A program made the translations under genes and the position numbers. 64,000 nt of DNA from an uncultured Bacteroidales bacterium (lineage in GTDB: Bacteria; Bacteroidota; Bacteroidia; Bacteroidales; Bacteroidaceae). Each line of letters starts with the position of its first letter. Position 1 is the stretch's first letter. The DNA lies in the NCBI GenBank assembly GCA_902802265.1, contig CADCLN010000005.1, positions 62,001-126,000 of the forward strand, given 5' to 3'. Positions 1 to 10,759 of this stretch are shown piece by piece. The notes beneath the pieces are model-generated. The model did no database searches, had not been told where the DNA came from, and saw nothing but the letters and a program-made list of their open reading frames with translations.

Positions 1-1
1 G

Positions 2-1747
<1,746 letters not shown>

Positions 1748-1753
1748 CACACC

Positions 1754-2518
1754 ATGGCAGAAAAAATACTGAAACACTTCACAGTAAAATACTGGAAGCA
1801 AAACGGGCCCAAGGACACCGGCCATTTTGAAGAAAAAACAATGAAAGACATCCCAGGCGACACCTCCTTCCTCGAAATGCTCGACATCCTCAACGAGCAA
1901 CTCATCGAAGAAGGCAAAGAGCCCTTCGTGTTTGACCACGACTGCCGCGAAGGCATCTGCGGCATGTGCTCCCTCTACATCAACGGCACACCCCACGGCA
2001 AGACCGATCGCGGAGCCACCACCTGCCAGCTCTACATGCGCAAATTCAGCGACGGCGACGTCATCACCATCGAGCCCTGGCGCTCCGCAGGTTTCCCCGT
2101 CATCAAAGACTGCATGGTTGACCGCTCAGCCTTCGACAAAATCATCCAGGCAGGCGGCTACACCACCGTCCGCACCGGCGCACCGCAGGACGCCAACGCC
2201 ATCCTCATCCCCAAGCCCGATGCCGACGAAGCCATGGACTGCGCCAGCTGCATCGGCTGCGGAGCCTGCGTGGCAGCCTGCAAAAACGGCTCCGCCATGC
2301 TCTTCGTCAGCAGCAAAGTCAGCCAGCTTGCCCTCCTGCCCCAAGGGCGCGTAGAGGCAGCCCGCCGCGCCAAAGCCATGGTAGCCAAGATGGACGAGCT
2401 CGGCTTCGGCAACTGCACCAACACCCGCGCCTGCGAAGCCGTCTGCCCCAAGTGCGAAACCATCGCCAACATCGCCCGCCTCAACCGCGAATTTATCAAG
2501 GCAAAACTGGCAGACTGA
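1754..2518 (+). CDS. frdB: Fumarate reductase/succinate dehydrogenase iron-sulfur subunit
   Basis: A 254-residue electron-transfer subunit. The N-terminal half holds the plant-type [2Fe-2S] ligands in CREGICGMC (about residues 62-70) with a partner Cys in TTCQ. The C-terminal half holds the [4Fe-4S]/[3Fe-4S] ligands [14 protein letters not shown] (about residue 160) and CEAVCPKC (about residue 232). It passes electrons between the flavoprotein and the membrane quinone site. The start ATG lies 6 bp after the flavoprotein stop, and a strong terminator follows, so the two are the last genes of one operon. Confidence 0.95.
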   Translation: MAEKILKHFTVKYWKQNGPKDTGHFEEKTMKDIPGDTSFLEMLDILNEQLIEEGKEPFVFDHDCREGICGMCSLYINGTPHGKTDRGATTCQLYMRKFSDGDVITIEPWRSAGFPVIKDCMVDRSAFDKIIQAGGYTTVRTGAPQDANAILIPKPDADEAMDCASCIGCGACVAACKNGSAMLFVSSKVSQLALLPQGRVEAARRAKAMVAKMDELGFGNCTNTRACEAVCPKCETIANIARLNREFIKAKLAD

Positions 2519-2546
2519 CACTGTCGTGCACCATGGGCGCATAGAC

Positions 2547-2585
2547 AAGGTTGTGAGGCATACCCTGTGCCTCACAACCTTTCTT
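2547..2585 (+). terminator. Rho-independent terminator of the frd operon
   Basis: A perfect 13-bp stem pairs 2547-2559 with 2569-2581 around a 9-nt loop, followed by TTCTT. It lies 28 bp after the frdB stop. The minus-strand oxidoreductase gene converges from the other side, and the 5' AA of the stem could help a leftward stop as well. Confidence 0.85.
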
Positions 2586-2614
2586 GCCTTTAGCCCCCTT
2601 TGTGCCTGTATCGC

Positions 2615-3706
2615 TTACGATGATTGGGGATGGTTGTCTGCGCCCCACCCCTCGATGCCTGCAATGATTTCATAGACACTTCTGACAGCCTCTAAGCTCG
2701 TCACGATACCATTACTGCCGCCTTCCACAGCGCCTGCGAAAACTTGTAATTCATGGAAAAAGCCCTGTGAATAGATTTGATTATTGATGGGCTGGGGGAT
2801 GGAATTGTTACGGGCATAAAGGTATTCGATGGTTTTGTTATGCCTGTAGATTTTCTCGTATGGAATACCGATGATGGAGGAGAGCTTTGGCTCGAAGGTC
2901 AGCAGCTCCATCTGAGAGAGACGGTAGATACCTTTTGACGTACAGACTTTGAAGGATTCCTCGGCAGATGTCCAGGTATAGGAGGTAGATAGTTCGAGGG
3001 TGCCGACAATGTGGGAATGACGAAGCATGAGGATATAGCACGCTGGGGCTACTTGCTGACATACCTGGATTTCTGGTTTGCCAAAGAGAAAACAAACAAG
3101 GTCGAGGGGATGGATAAAAAGGTCGAGGGGGGCATTACCCTCTGGATATGCCCCCGTTAAGTAATGAAGATCATAACTAATAAGATGCTCTTTTCGCAGA
3201 CGCCTTTGAAGGATTTGCACGGCAGGGGCATAGCGTTTTTGCAAGCCGACCATAGCGACAGGTGAAAGGCCACGGGTAGGCGATCTATGCTCGGGAATAC
3301 CATAAAGTCGTTGCAAGTCTATAAGCGCATCAAGTTCCTGTAGCGACTGGCAAGGCGGTTTCTCAACGAACAACGACTTACCACCTTGCAGGATGCATGA
3401 GGCTATGGAGAAATGGGCGGCAGGAGAGGCAGAGACAAAAACACCCTTGACGGTTTCGTCGGTGAGGATGTCGTCAAGCGAGGTGGTGACCTTCACATAA
3501 GGAAACTTCCGTTCTATCAGTCTGGCTTTCCGTTCCGACGTGACGCAGATATATTTCAGTGGCACGCCGAGATAGTGAAGTACAGGGTAAAGATTGGTGA
3601 GCGAGTGTTGGCCCATGCCGACGAAGGCATAAGAATATTGGTACGTTTGGGCGAGGAAGCGCTCGGTGCGGAGGCGTTTGTAGCGGTCTATCAATGACTG
3701 TATCAT
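2615..3706 (-). CDS. Gfo/Idh/MocA-family oxidoreductase
   Basis: A 363-residue protein with an N-terminal Rossmann fold (YAFVGMGQHS at about residues 26-35) and the family signature FVEKPPCQSL at about 113-122, followed by a C-terminal alpha/beta domain. Members use NAD(P) to oxidise or reduce sugars, inositols or related metabolites; the substrate cannot be told. The ATG at 3706 overlaps the stop of the upstream radical SAM gene as ATGA, so I prefer it to an in-frame start 48 bp further up. It is the last gene of a three-gene minus-strand operon led by a sigma factor-barrel fusion, which suggests a shared envelope-controlled pathway (inference). Confidence 0.8.
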   Translation of the reverse strand: MIQSLIDRYKRLRTERFLAQTYQYSYAFVGMGQHSLTNLYPVLHYLGVPLKYICVTSERKARLIERKFPYVKVTTSLDDILTDETVKGVFVSASPAAHFSIASCILQGGKSLFVEKPPCQSLQELDALIDLQRLYGIPEHRSPTRGLSPVAMVGLQKRYAPAVQILQRRLRKEHLISYDLHYLTGAYPEGNAPLDLFIHPLDLVCFLFGKPEIQVCQQVAPACYILMLRHSHIVGTLELSTSYTWTSAEESFKVCTSKGIYRLSQMELLTFEPKLSSIIGIPYEKIYRHNKTIEYLYARNNSIPQPINNQIYSQGFFHELQVFAGAVEGGSNGIVTSLEAVRSVYEIIAGIEGWGADNHPQSS

Positions 3707-4815
3707 AAATTCTTGAAATATTGGTGATAGGTTGTGTGCGGGTTTTCCGTCCACTGATATGGACCGTAGAACTTTTCAATAAACCACTTGGGCAGAAGGC
3801 GTTCCAAGTTTCGCATGAGAATGATGTCATATTTGCGGTGGAAGTTAATCCAACAGCCGTTGCAGTTCTTGGAATAATGGCACTGTGTCTGGCAGGATGT
3901 TATGCCATTGAAAATCTCGTCGAGCGTTTGGCTATGGATATTGCCAAGAGTGACGTCAAGATTCTGACAGAGCGGCACGTCCCCGTTGCTATGGACGACA
4001 AGACTGCTCATAATGCTTTGGCAGCGCAAACGTAAATGTCCACCCCGCCACTGGTCGTAGAGTGCCACAAAGTCGAAGTTCTCTTGCGTATCGTGGATAC
4101 TCTTGGGAATCTGGCCGATAAAGTCCGAGGCAGTCAGCAGTTCACTCGTCGTGTCGAAGAAGGCCATCGTTCCGTAAATGCCGATACGCACATCTACATG
4201 ATAATGTTTGGCAAAGTCTATGACGAAAGCCATGTCGCGAAACGAATTCCATGGCGACAGGCAGAACATCAGCGACAGCGGCACCTCCTTTCTCAATGTT
4301 TCCACTACCTGAACCACACGGTCGTAGCCGTCACGTCCTCTCATCCGCCTGTAAGTTTCCCTTCCGCCGTCAAGCGACACATACAGATGGCGGGGTGGGT
4401 AGCTTCGGACGGCATCTATAACCCTTTGGGCTGCCAACCCATTGGTCAGCAGCGTGTAGTTGGGATGATGGCTGTGAAGCCATGCCATGATTTCTGTCGC
4501 CTCTGGGTGCAGGACAAACTCACCCCCTTCCAGACCTACCGTAGTCCGTTTGGTGATACACTTGCTTTGCATGATTCGCTGGATGTCATCCAGTGAAAGA
4601 TGCTCCACTTCCTTCTGCCAGATATTGCAATGCTTACAACGTGACTGACAGGCTGTGGTGGCGTAAATCATCAGCCCAGTGAGCCATTTATGGTGTGGTC
4701 GCATGATGTTGTTCAGATAGAGAAAGCCGTTATGGGCATAATCATAAATGGAATACATAACCTTTTCGTTGCTGTTTCTAACTATATAGTCCGAAACGTC
4801 AACGAATGACTGCAT
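3703..4815 (-). CDS. Radical SAM/SPASM domain protein
   Basis: About 370 residues. The radical SAM [4Fe-4S] motif CQSRCKHC (CX3CX2C) lies near residues 56-63, in the context YATTACQSRCKHCNIW. The C-terminal third has a Cys-rich SPASM-like region (RCQSIMSS, LCQNLDVTLGNI, CQTQCHYSKNCNGCW) that would bind auxiliary clusters. Such enzymes modify peptides or proteins or act on small molecules; no precursor peptide gene is visible nearby. The ATG at 4815 begins 2 nt after the stop of the sigma-barrel gene; an in-frame GTG at 4824 would overlap it. The gene overlaps the oxidoreductase by 4 bp, so the two are probably translationally coupled. Confidence 0.82.
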   Translation of the reverse strand: MQSFVDVSDYIVRNSNEKVMYSIYDYAHNGFLYLNNIMRPHHKWLTGLMIYATTACQSRCKHCNIWQKEVEHLSLDDIQRIMQSKCITKRTTVGLEGGEFVLHPEATEIMAWLHSHHPNYTLLTNGLAAQRVIDAVRSYPPRHLYVSLDGGRETYRRMRGRDGYDRVVQVVETLRKEVPLSLMFCLSPWNSFRDMAFVIDFAKHYHVDVRIGIYGTMAFFDTTSELLTASDFIGQIPKSIHDTQENFDFVALYDQWRGGHLRLRCQSIMSSLVVHSNGDVPLCQNLDVTLGNIHSQTLDEIFNGITSCQTQCHYSKNCNGCWINFHRKYDIILMRNLERLLPKWFIEKFYGPYQWTENPHTTYHQYFKNL

Positions 4816-4817
4816 GG

Positions 4818-6491
4818 CTACCACGTAAATCGGATGCCAATGGGCAACGAGAACGTAAACGGATGCTCCGTGCGGTAGGTTTCAATACCGCTGCCCGTAG
4901 GGATGTAATATTGTAAACTTGGCTCTGCAAAGAAACCGATGTGGGGTGTGAAATTATACTGCACGCCCAGTCCTCCTCCTACAGACCATTGCCAAGGAAC
5001 ACGGAGCGATTGCTTCTCGGATGCCTCCAACGTACCATGCAGGTAATAACTTGTGTTCGCTGCCCACCCCACAGGGAACTCTGCCGTCAGTCCCATACTG
5101 CCGTAAAGACTCAACCCCCTTCCTTTATACATATCATATATACCCTTCACGGGGATGCCCAGATAGTGGATAGTCTGCTGCTCGCGGATGGCATTGCCGT
5201 CGGTACCTATTTCAAAATCTGACGACAATCGGCTGTAACCCAGTCCAAACTCCAGCCCGAAGCGTTCAGTCAGATGGTAGCGTAGAGCCAACGACCACGT
5301 GGTGGGCATATAGTGGTGGCTCCGACGCAAAATCTTGTCACCCGCAGGCTGGTTGGCATTATTCAAAACAATATTCATGATGATGCTACGCGTGTGTGAA
5401 TGCTCATCGGCAGGAAGCACAGACATACCATCTCCAGAAAACTCAGACAGGTAGGCTGCGTAGTCACTCCAGTTCTCAAAAGTGATGGGCGATGGCGGTT
5501 CACCTGTCGGACTTATCAGTGGTGTTTCCGTGAAACCGTATGGCTGGTTAGCCATTTGTTTACCCATGGGGGCAGCGTATGCAAAATCCAGCGACCACCT
5601 TTGTGGACGACTGGTTCCAATGACAGGATGGTTGAGGGCTATATGAGTAATATCCTTGTGTGGGACCTCTATCCTTCGGCTCGGTTTCAGCCCCGTATCT
5701 GCCTGAAGCGTATCGGGGCAGTTCTGCGCCCCAGCGAACCATTCCGACAAAGAGTCGTGCGTAACAGAATCTACGGTCTGGCAGGTTTCCTTGCTGGTGG
5801 AACGCTGACGGACGGTCACAGGCTTCTGGTGCCAGGTCCTTTGTTTCCCCCTTTCAATCACCCTTACTGTTTTGCAGATGATGATCCTTCTTTCCTTGAT
5901 GGTAGTATCCCCCCTCCTGAGCAGAAAGAACATGAGGAAACAGGTGATCAGCATAAGTACAGCCCAATACTGTCGCATCATCTTTCGCATCATCTTTTTG
6001 GCACGCGCCAGTTGCGACGACGACGAATGTGGCTCGATGCCCAGCATGGCTGCAATTTCCTTGTGTGTCATCCCTTCGAAAACGGACAGGCGGAACACTT
6101 GGCCATACCCCCTGGGTAGATTGTCTATCAGTTTGACAACTTCAGCCCAGGGCACCCCCCTTATCTCCTTTTCTTCGTCTTCTACAGTCTGGAGTTCTGC
6201 TTCGCTCGTTTCTTCGAGTGAAAGAGTGGGCTGCTGGTTGTTGTATTTCAAAGCAACATTTCTCGTGATGCCCATCATCCATGCCTCTGCTTTGGTGTCG
6301 TCGCGCAGTTTGTCAAACGAAGTAAAGATGATGACAAAAGCATCGTGCAGCACGTCGTTTACAGCCCCCTCGTCGCTGACATACCGACGGCATACGCCCT
6401 TCATCCTTGGGGCGTATGCCTTGTACAGTTCTCCCAGAGCATCTGCATCTCCTTGCCTGCACCGTTCTATCAGCTGGGTTATTTCCGCCAT
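4818..6491 (-). CDS. ECF sigma factor fused to a membrane segment and outer-membrane beta-barrel
   Basis: About 557 residues in one open frame. Residues 10-85 form a sigma-70 region 2 (LGELYKAYAPRMKGVCRRYV, VNDVLHDAFVIIFTSFDKL). Residues 115-170 form region 4 with a helix-turn-helix (GMTHKEIAAMLGIEPHSSSS). A single hydrophobic helix follows at about 177-192 (AVLMLITCFLMFFLL). A roughly 105-residue periplasmic linker leads to a C-terminal barrel from about 298 with alternating strands (SLALRYHL, GLEFGLGYSRL, LGVQYNF) and a terminal aromatic residue (IGIRFTW). The likely start is ATG 6491 (MAEITQLIERC) or 6497. It would tether a sigma factor to both membranes. No anti-sigma gene is adjacent, and the two genes downstream are close enough to be co-transcribed. 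Confidence 0.8.
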   Translation of the reverse strand: MAEITQLIERCRQGDADALGELYKAYAPRMKGVCRRYVSDEGAVNDVLHDAFVIIFTSFDKLRDDTKAEAWMMGITRNVALKYNNQQPTLSLEETSEAELQTVEDEEKEIRGVPWAEVVKLIDNLPRGYGQVFRLSVFEGMTHKEIAAMLGIEPHSSSSQLARAKKMMRKMMRQYWAVLMLITCFLMFFLLRRGDTTIKERRIIICKTVRVIERGKQRTWHQKPVTVRQRSTSKETCQTVDSVTHDSLSEWFAGAQNCPDTLQADTGLKPSRRIEVPHKDITHIALNHPVIGTSRPQRWSLDFAYAAPMGKQMANQPYGFTETPLISPTGEPPSPITFENWSDYAAYLSEFSGDGMSVLPADEHSHTRSIIMNIVLNNANQPAGDKILRRSHHYMPTTWSLALRYHLTERFGLEFGLGYSRLSSDFEIGTDGNAIREQQTIHYLGIPVKGIYDMYKGRGLSLYGSMGLTAEFPVGWAANTSYYLHGTLEASEKQSLRVPWQWSVGGGLGVQYNFTPHIGFFAEPSLQYYIPTGSGIETYRTEHPFTFSLPIGIRFTW

Positions 6492-6640
6492 GAGCATAGG
6501 GCTTCTACTCTTTATGTACGATGATAACGGAAAAGACTGCACGGGGAGCGTGTTTTTTGTGGGGTTTTTACGTTCTTCCCGCAAAAAGCGGGGACTTTGG
6601 GGTGTTTTATGGTCAGTAATTATCTTCTTTCATGAAATCT

Positions 6641-6673
6641 TTTGACCTTGTTCGGTTTTTTTTCGTACATTTG
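6641..6673 (+). promoter_or_regulatory. Bacteroidetes-type promoter of the transglutaminase-like gene
   Basis: TTTG at 6641-6644 and TACATTTG at 6666-6673 are separated by 21 nt, fitting the TTTG/TAnnTTTG promoter consensus. The ATG lies only 4 bp further, so the transcript may be leaderless or nearly so. Confidence 0.6.
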
Positions 6674-6677
6674 CACC

Positions 6678-7697
6678 ATGAAAAGAATCGTTGGATTGTT
6701 GATATGCCTGTGGGTCGTGGTTTTGACTGGGGCACAGGAGCCGGTATGCGACGCTACGTATAAGGAGATACGGTATGCCGAGGATGTTTTTAATTTCACG
6801 AATCAGGTAAGGTTTGTGAGGGTGGGCGATGGACATATCAATCGCTTTTTGGCTTTTCTGCCTATCCCTGTGTCAAACGAGTATCAAGAGGTTTCTCATC
6901 TTTCTGTTTCCGAAGGGGATGTGTATCAGGAGGGGAATTATGATAATGAGGTGCTGTATGTGGAAAGGAAAAGATTTCCCGATGGGGGTTACACCCTGAC
7001 TTCTACCTTTGATGTGCGTCCTGTCCTTGTCAAGGTGGATGTCTCCAAGATAAAGGTTTTTCGCGACTATAACCCCGAAAGCATACCTTGCAAGCGGCAT
7101 TTGGGAGACAGGGGGAAGTTCGTTATGACTCGTCATCCGTATATCGTGCAGACGGCTGACAGCCTGTGGGCACAGTCGTCCAATGTGCTTGACTATGCGC
7201 GTCGCTGCTACGAGTATGTGGCCAGTCATTTCAGGTATGTCAAGGGGAATTGGCGCACGTTGGAGCAGATCTTGAAGGAGGGAGGTGGCGAGTGTGGCGA
7301 TTTCTCAACCGTTATGGTTAGTCTGTTGCGTTACAAGGGGATTCCGTCACGGCACAATGTCTGTTTGCGACTGGCAGGCGGACTGCATGTGTGGGTGGAC
7401 TTTTACATGGAAGGTTATGGCTGGATTCCGCTGGATGTGCAAATGAAGAATGCTGACCCACGGAATGATTATTTTGGTGTGTACGACGGAACGTGTGTTG
7501 TGATGATGCAGGACATCTGCTATGATATGGGCGACAAGACGAGGGGTTTTTCTTTGAACCAACTGCAAACGTATTATTTCAAGTATTGGTATGACAGGGG
7601 TTCGTGCAGTATTGTACACAGTCATGAACCCCATCTGAATGGTTGTTCAAGGGTTGTGGACGAACCCATCACTACGCATGTGACCATTGTAAAATAA
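6678..7697 (+). CDS. Secreted transglutaminase-like cysteine peptidase-fold protein
   Basis: A 339-residue protein with a signal peptide (MKRIVGLLICLWVVVLTGAQ). The transglutaminase-like core lies at about residues 185-265: GGGECGDFSTVMVSLLRY supplies the catalytic Cys, GLHVWVDF the His and GWIPLDVQ the Asp. Family members act as proteases, crosslinkers or peptide-binding scaffolds; the substrate is unknown. The start at 6678 is preferred over an upstream in-frame ATG because the signal peptide begins here and the promoter -7 element ends 5 bp before it. The transporter gene begins 2 bp after the stop, so the pair is an operon and may couple peptide handling with amino-acid uptake (inference). 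Confidence 0.78.
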   Translation: MKRIVGLLICLWVVVLTGAQEPVCDATYKEIRYAEDVFNFTNQVRFVRVGDGHINRFLAFLPIPVSNEYQEVSHLSVSEGDVYQEGNYDNEVLYVERKRFPDGGYTLTSTFDVRPVLVKVDVSKIKVFRDYNPESIPCKRHLGDRGKFVMTRHPYIVQTADSLWAQSSNVLDYARRCYEYVASHFRYVKGNWRTLEQILKEGGGECGDFSTVMVSLLRYKGIPSRHNVCLRLAGGLHVWVDFYMEGYGWIPLDVQMKNADPRNDYFGVYDGTCVVMMQDICYDMGDKTRGFSLNQLQTYYFKYWYDRGSCSIVHSHEPHLNGCSRVVDEPITTHVTIVK

Positions 7698-7699
7698 CC

Positions 7700-9151
7700 A
7701 TGAACGATACGGATATGGAACTGAACGACTGGATTACGGCAGTGAACGACGCTGTGTGGGGCTATGTGTTGGTAGCTGCGCTGGTGGGCTGCGGTTTGTG
7801 GTTCACGTGGCGCACGGATTTTGTGCAGTTTCGTATGGTGGGCGAGATGCTGCGGTTGCTGACCAGCTCGGCGGTGGATACGGTGGGGTCGCAGGTGAAG
7901 CAGAAGAAAGCGGCGGGCAGACGGCGGCATATTTCTTCGTTCCAGGCTTTTGCCGTGAGTGTGGCTACGCGTGTGGGCACGGGCAATTTAGCGGGTGTGG
8001 CTACTGCCATTGCCGTGGGTGGACCTGGGGCTGTGTTCTGGATGTGGATGATTGCCCTCCTGGGTGCGGCTACGGCTTTTGTGGAATCTACTTTGGCGCA
8101 GCTGTTCAAGCAGAGGCACAGGGATTCGTTCATTGGCGGCCCTGCTTACTATATTCAGCGGGGGTTGCATCAGCGGTGGATGGCGGTGTTGTTTGCTGTG
8201 CTTATCACTTGTCAGTTTGGGCTGTCGAATAATTCTATCCAGGCGAACACCATCTGCGGAGCCATGCAGGAGGCGTTAGGGTGGTCGCCGCTATGGGTGG
8301 GGGTGGTGCTGGCTGCCATCGGCTTGTTCATCGTCTTTGGTGGCATTCATCGCATTGCTCATGTCAGTGCGGTGCTGGTGCCCACGATGGCTATCGGCTA
8401 CATGGTGCTGGCTGTGGTGGTTGTCGTGATGAACGTGGAGTTGATTCCGCATGTGTTGAAGGTGATTGTGACCAGTGCATTCGGCATGGAACAGGTGGCG
8501 GGTGGCGGACTGGGTGCAACCATTATGAACGGTGTGAAGCGTGGTCTTTTCTCCAACGAGGCAGGCGAGGGCAGTGCTCCCAATGTGGCGGCTACGGCTA
8601 CGGTCAGTCACCCTGTGAATCAGGGGCTGATTCAGGCGTTGGGCGTTTTTACGGATACGCTGCTGGTGTGTTCGTGTACGGCTTTCATCATTTTGGTCAG
8701 CGGCCTGTATGATGTGCCCGAACTGAATGGCATTGCTCTGACGCAGGCGGCGTTGCAGTCGGAAGTGGGTGCAGCGGGACCTGTGTTCGTGGCTGTCGCC
8801 ATCTTCCTTTTTGCTTTCTCCAGCATCATCGGCAATTATTATTATGGTGAGGCGAATGTCCGCTTCATCACGTCGTCGGCGCGGGTGATGACGGTTTATC
8901 GTGTCTTTTCTGCGGGGGTGATGGTGATGTTCGGTGCGATGGCGAGTTTTGAATTGGTTTGGAACATCGTGGACTTTTTCATGGCGCTGCTTACGGCTTG
9001 CAACCTCACCGCCATCCTGCTGCTGGGTCGCTATGTTTTCCGTCTGCTGGATGATTATCGTCAGCAGAAGCGGCAGGGCATCGCAGACCCCGTCTTCCAT
9101 CGCAGTTTGCTGCCTGAACTGGAAGACGAGTTGGAGGGATGGGGGGAATGA
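7700..9151 (+). CDS. Sodium:alanine/glycine symporter, AgcS family
   Basis: A 483-residue inner-membrane protein with about ten hydrophobic segments. The family signature is clear at about residues 92-120 (GTGNLAGVATAIAVGGPGAV, then FWMWMIALLGAATAFVEST), and a second conserved block, GLFSNEAGEGSAPNVAATA, lies near residue 280. Family members import alanine, glycine or related amino acids with sodium. The ATG at 7700 follows the preceding stop by 2 bp. The gene ends at the edge of a repeat block that separates it from the convergent 501-residue secreted protein gene. Confidence 0.9.
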   Translation: MNDTDMELNDWITAVNDAVWGYVLVAALVGCGLWFTWRTDFVQFRMVGEMLRLLTSSAVDTVGSQVKQKKAAGRRRHISSFQAFAVSVATRVGTGNLAGVATAIAVGGPGAVFWMWMIALLGAATAFVESTLAQLFKQRHRDSFIGGPAYYIQRGLHQRWMAVLFAVLITCQFGLSNNSIQANTICGAMQEALGWSPLWVGVVLAAIGLFIVFGGIHRIAHVSAVLVPTMAIGYMVLAVVVVVMNVELIPHVLKVIVTSAFGMEQVAGGGLGATIMNGVKRGLFSNEAGEGSAPNVAATATVSHPVNQGLIQALGVFTDTLLVCSCTAFIILVSGLYDVPELNGIALTQAALQSEVGAAGPVFVAVAIFLFAFSSIIGNYYYGEANVRFITSSARVMTVYRVFSAGVMVMFGAMASFELVWNIVDFFMALLTACNLTAILLLGRYVFRLLDDYRQQKRQGIADPVFHRSLLPELEDELEGWGE

Positions 9152-9251
9152 TTTTATTTACCATTTACCATTTACCAACTTTATTTACCATTTACCATTT
9201 ACCCTCTCATCCTCCAAGTCCTCCCCCTAGAGGGGGAGTTAGAGGGGGTCC
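9152..9251. repeat. Composite repeat block between convergent genes
   Basis: Copies of TTTACCA in 7-bp register (9160-9202) are followed by a hairpin unit: CTCCCCC at 9221-9227 pairs with GGGGGAG at 9232-9238, then TTAGAGGGGGTC. The complement of the last part, GACCCCCTCTAA, provides the final residues and stop codon of the minus-strand gene. Confidence 0.8.
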
Positions 9252-10744
9252 GCCATTTCCTTCATATATTTCTCGGTCAGTTGGCTTGTGTGTTTCTGAG
9301 CCTTTTGTGCCGCCTTGGTCAGCACGCCCACTTCCTTGTACATCTGAGAATAACACTGGTTCTGCTCGGTGTAGAATTTCAGGATTTCGGTGTAGATGTC
9401 AGCAAGGATTTCGTCTTTTTCTGTAGGTGGAGCAATGCTTTTGATGGTTTTGATGAAGTCGTGAAACTTCACGTCCAGTTCCTTGTTCAGTTTGATGATT
9501 TGCTTGAAATAGTTGTCTGAGCCGGTGAGTGACCTCATTTTTACAAAAGGTTCCAGAGAACTGTAGGTGGCTTTGATGGCATCCATGTTCCCCTTGAGGG
9601 CTGTGGATTGGGCTTCGATTCGCATCTCCTGTTCAGGTGTGGGGTTGAATTGAGCCTTGGCAAGGGTTGGAGAAACGTCTCCCTCATTGTAGCCGGGTAT
9701 CGTGTCAACTTCCTCCCAACCATCTCCCAACTCGTCGTCCACCACCACAGTGTCCCCCCCCCACTCATCGTCCACCACGGCAACATCGTCATTCCCTCGT
9801 TTTTGCCGTTCATTCAGCAGGCTCCTGCCTGAGTAGCGTCCCACACGTCGCTCGTAGTCTCGGTCTTCGTCGTAGTAGCCGTTGTGTACGGTGATGTGGT
9901 AGGTCTCACCAGGCACGAAGTCGAGGTTAATCCAGGCAGAGCAGAGTTCGCCGTCGGGGAAGATGCAGCGCAGCCGCCCCACCATGGGCTTCTCAAGTTC
10001 CGTCTGCCATTCAAAGCGCTTGTTGATGACGGGCACGCAAGCCACATAGTCGTCGTCTCCCATCGTGGCAAGTTCGTCGGCTGTCTCGGCGATGTAGATG
10101 TTGTAGAGCGAGTCTTTGATGTTCTCATCTACTCGTCCCACAATCTTGAACGTCTTTTTTGACGATGCCAGCTCCTTTTCGTAGATGTCGGGGCGCAGGG
10201 AGGTGATTTGGTAGATGCCGCCAAGAATCTTGCGCTCGTCGTCGGAGAGTGTCCATTTGATGGCGTAAGCATCGCGCAGTTGGGGGGTTTCAGGATTCTT
10301 GGTGCAGAGCAGCCACATTTCCTCCTTGTTCATGCCGCGGACGAGGTAACTCTTGCTCTTTCCGTTTCCGTCAACAGCCCTCAGCGAGAAAGACTCGTTG
10401 TTGCCAGGTGACAGATGGAGCAGTTGATAGGAGATAGGCTCGTCTGTCTGGAATGCCTCACTGACGGCGCCAGGATTCAACGACCTTTCGCCAGCGGGTG
10501 CAAATTTTGCGTTGGGGGCTACAAAGTAGGTGATTCTCACACTCGACTCAATCAGGTTGGTGTTGGGATTCTTGTTAACCGAATAAACCTCGTCGGAAGG
10601 GTTTCCCCAGTTCTTGATGATGTCGCTCAGCAGAGTCTTGACGTGGATTGGCGTCGTCCGCGGCTGATTTTTTGTTCGTTGTTGGGCATGGATGACTCCG
10701 AGGATGCTGCATGCGATGAGCAGCAAAGTGAATAGACGTTTCAT
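9239..10744 (-). CDS. Secreted protein of unknown function, third gene of the sigma-factor operon
   Basis: A 501-residue protein with a signal peptide (MKRLFTLLLIACSILGVIHA) and no domain I recognise. It has an acidic low-complexity stretch near residues 318-345 (DDEWGGDTVVVDDELGDGWE) and a probably helical C-terminal part (about 370-495). It lies 15 bp after an anti-sigma-like gene and in the same operon as an ECF sigma factor, so it may be an envelope effector or sensor partner (inference). The last four residues (ADPL) and the stop codon come from a GACCCCCTCTAA repeat unit, so the native end may have been replaced. Confidence 0.7.
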   Translation of the reverse strand: MKRLFTLLLIACSILGVIHAQQRTKNQPRTTPIHVKTLLSDIIKNWGNPSDEVYSVNKNPNTNLIESSVRITYFVAPNAKFAPAGERSLNPGAVSEAFQTDEPISYQLLHLSPGNNESFSLRAVDGNGKSKSYLVRGMNKEEMWLLCTKNPETPQLRDAYAIKWTLSDDERKILGGIYQITSLRPDIYEKELASSKKTFKIVGRVDENIKDSLYNIYIAETADELATMGDDDYVACVPVINKRFEWQTELEKPMVGRLRCIFPDGELCSAWINLDFVPGETYHITVHNGYYDEDRDYERRVGRYSGRSLLNERQKRGNDDVAVVDDEWGGDTVVVDDELGDGWEEVDTIPGYNEGDVSPTLAKAQFNPTPEQEMRIEAQSTALKGNMDAIKATYSSLEPFVKMRSLTGSDNYFKQIIKLNKELDVKFHDFIKTIKSIAPPTEKDEILADIYTEILKFYTEQNQCYSQMYKEVGVLTKAAQKAQKHTSQLTEKYMKEMADPL

Positions 10745-10759
10745 ATTTTGTTCTTGTTT

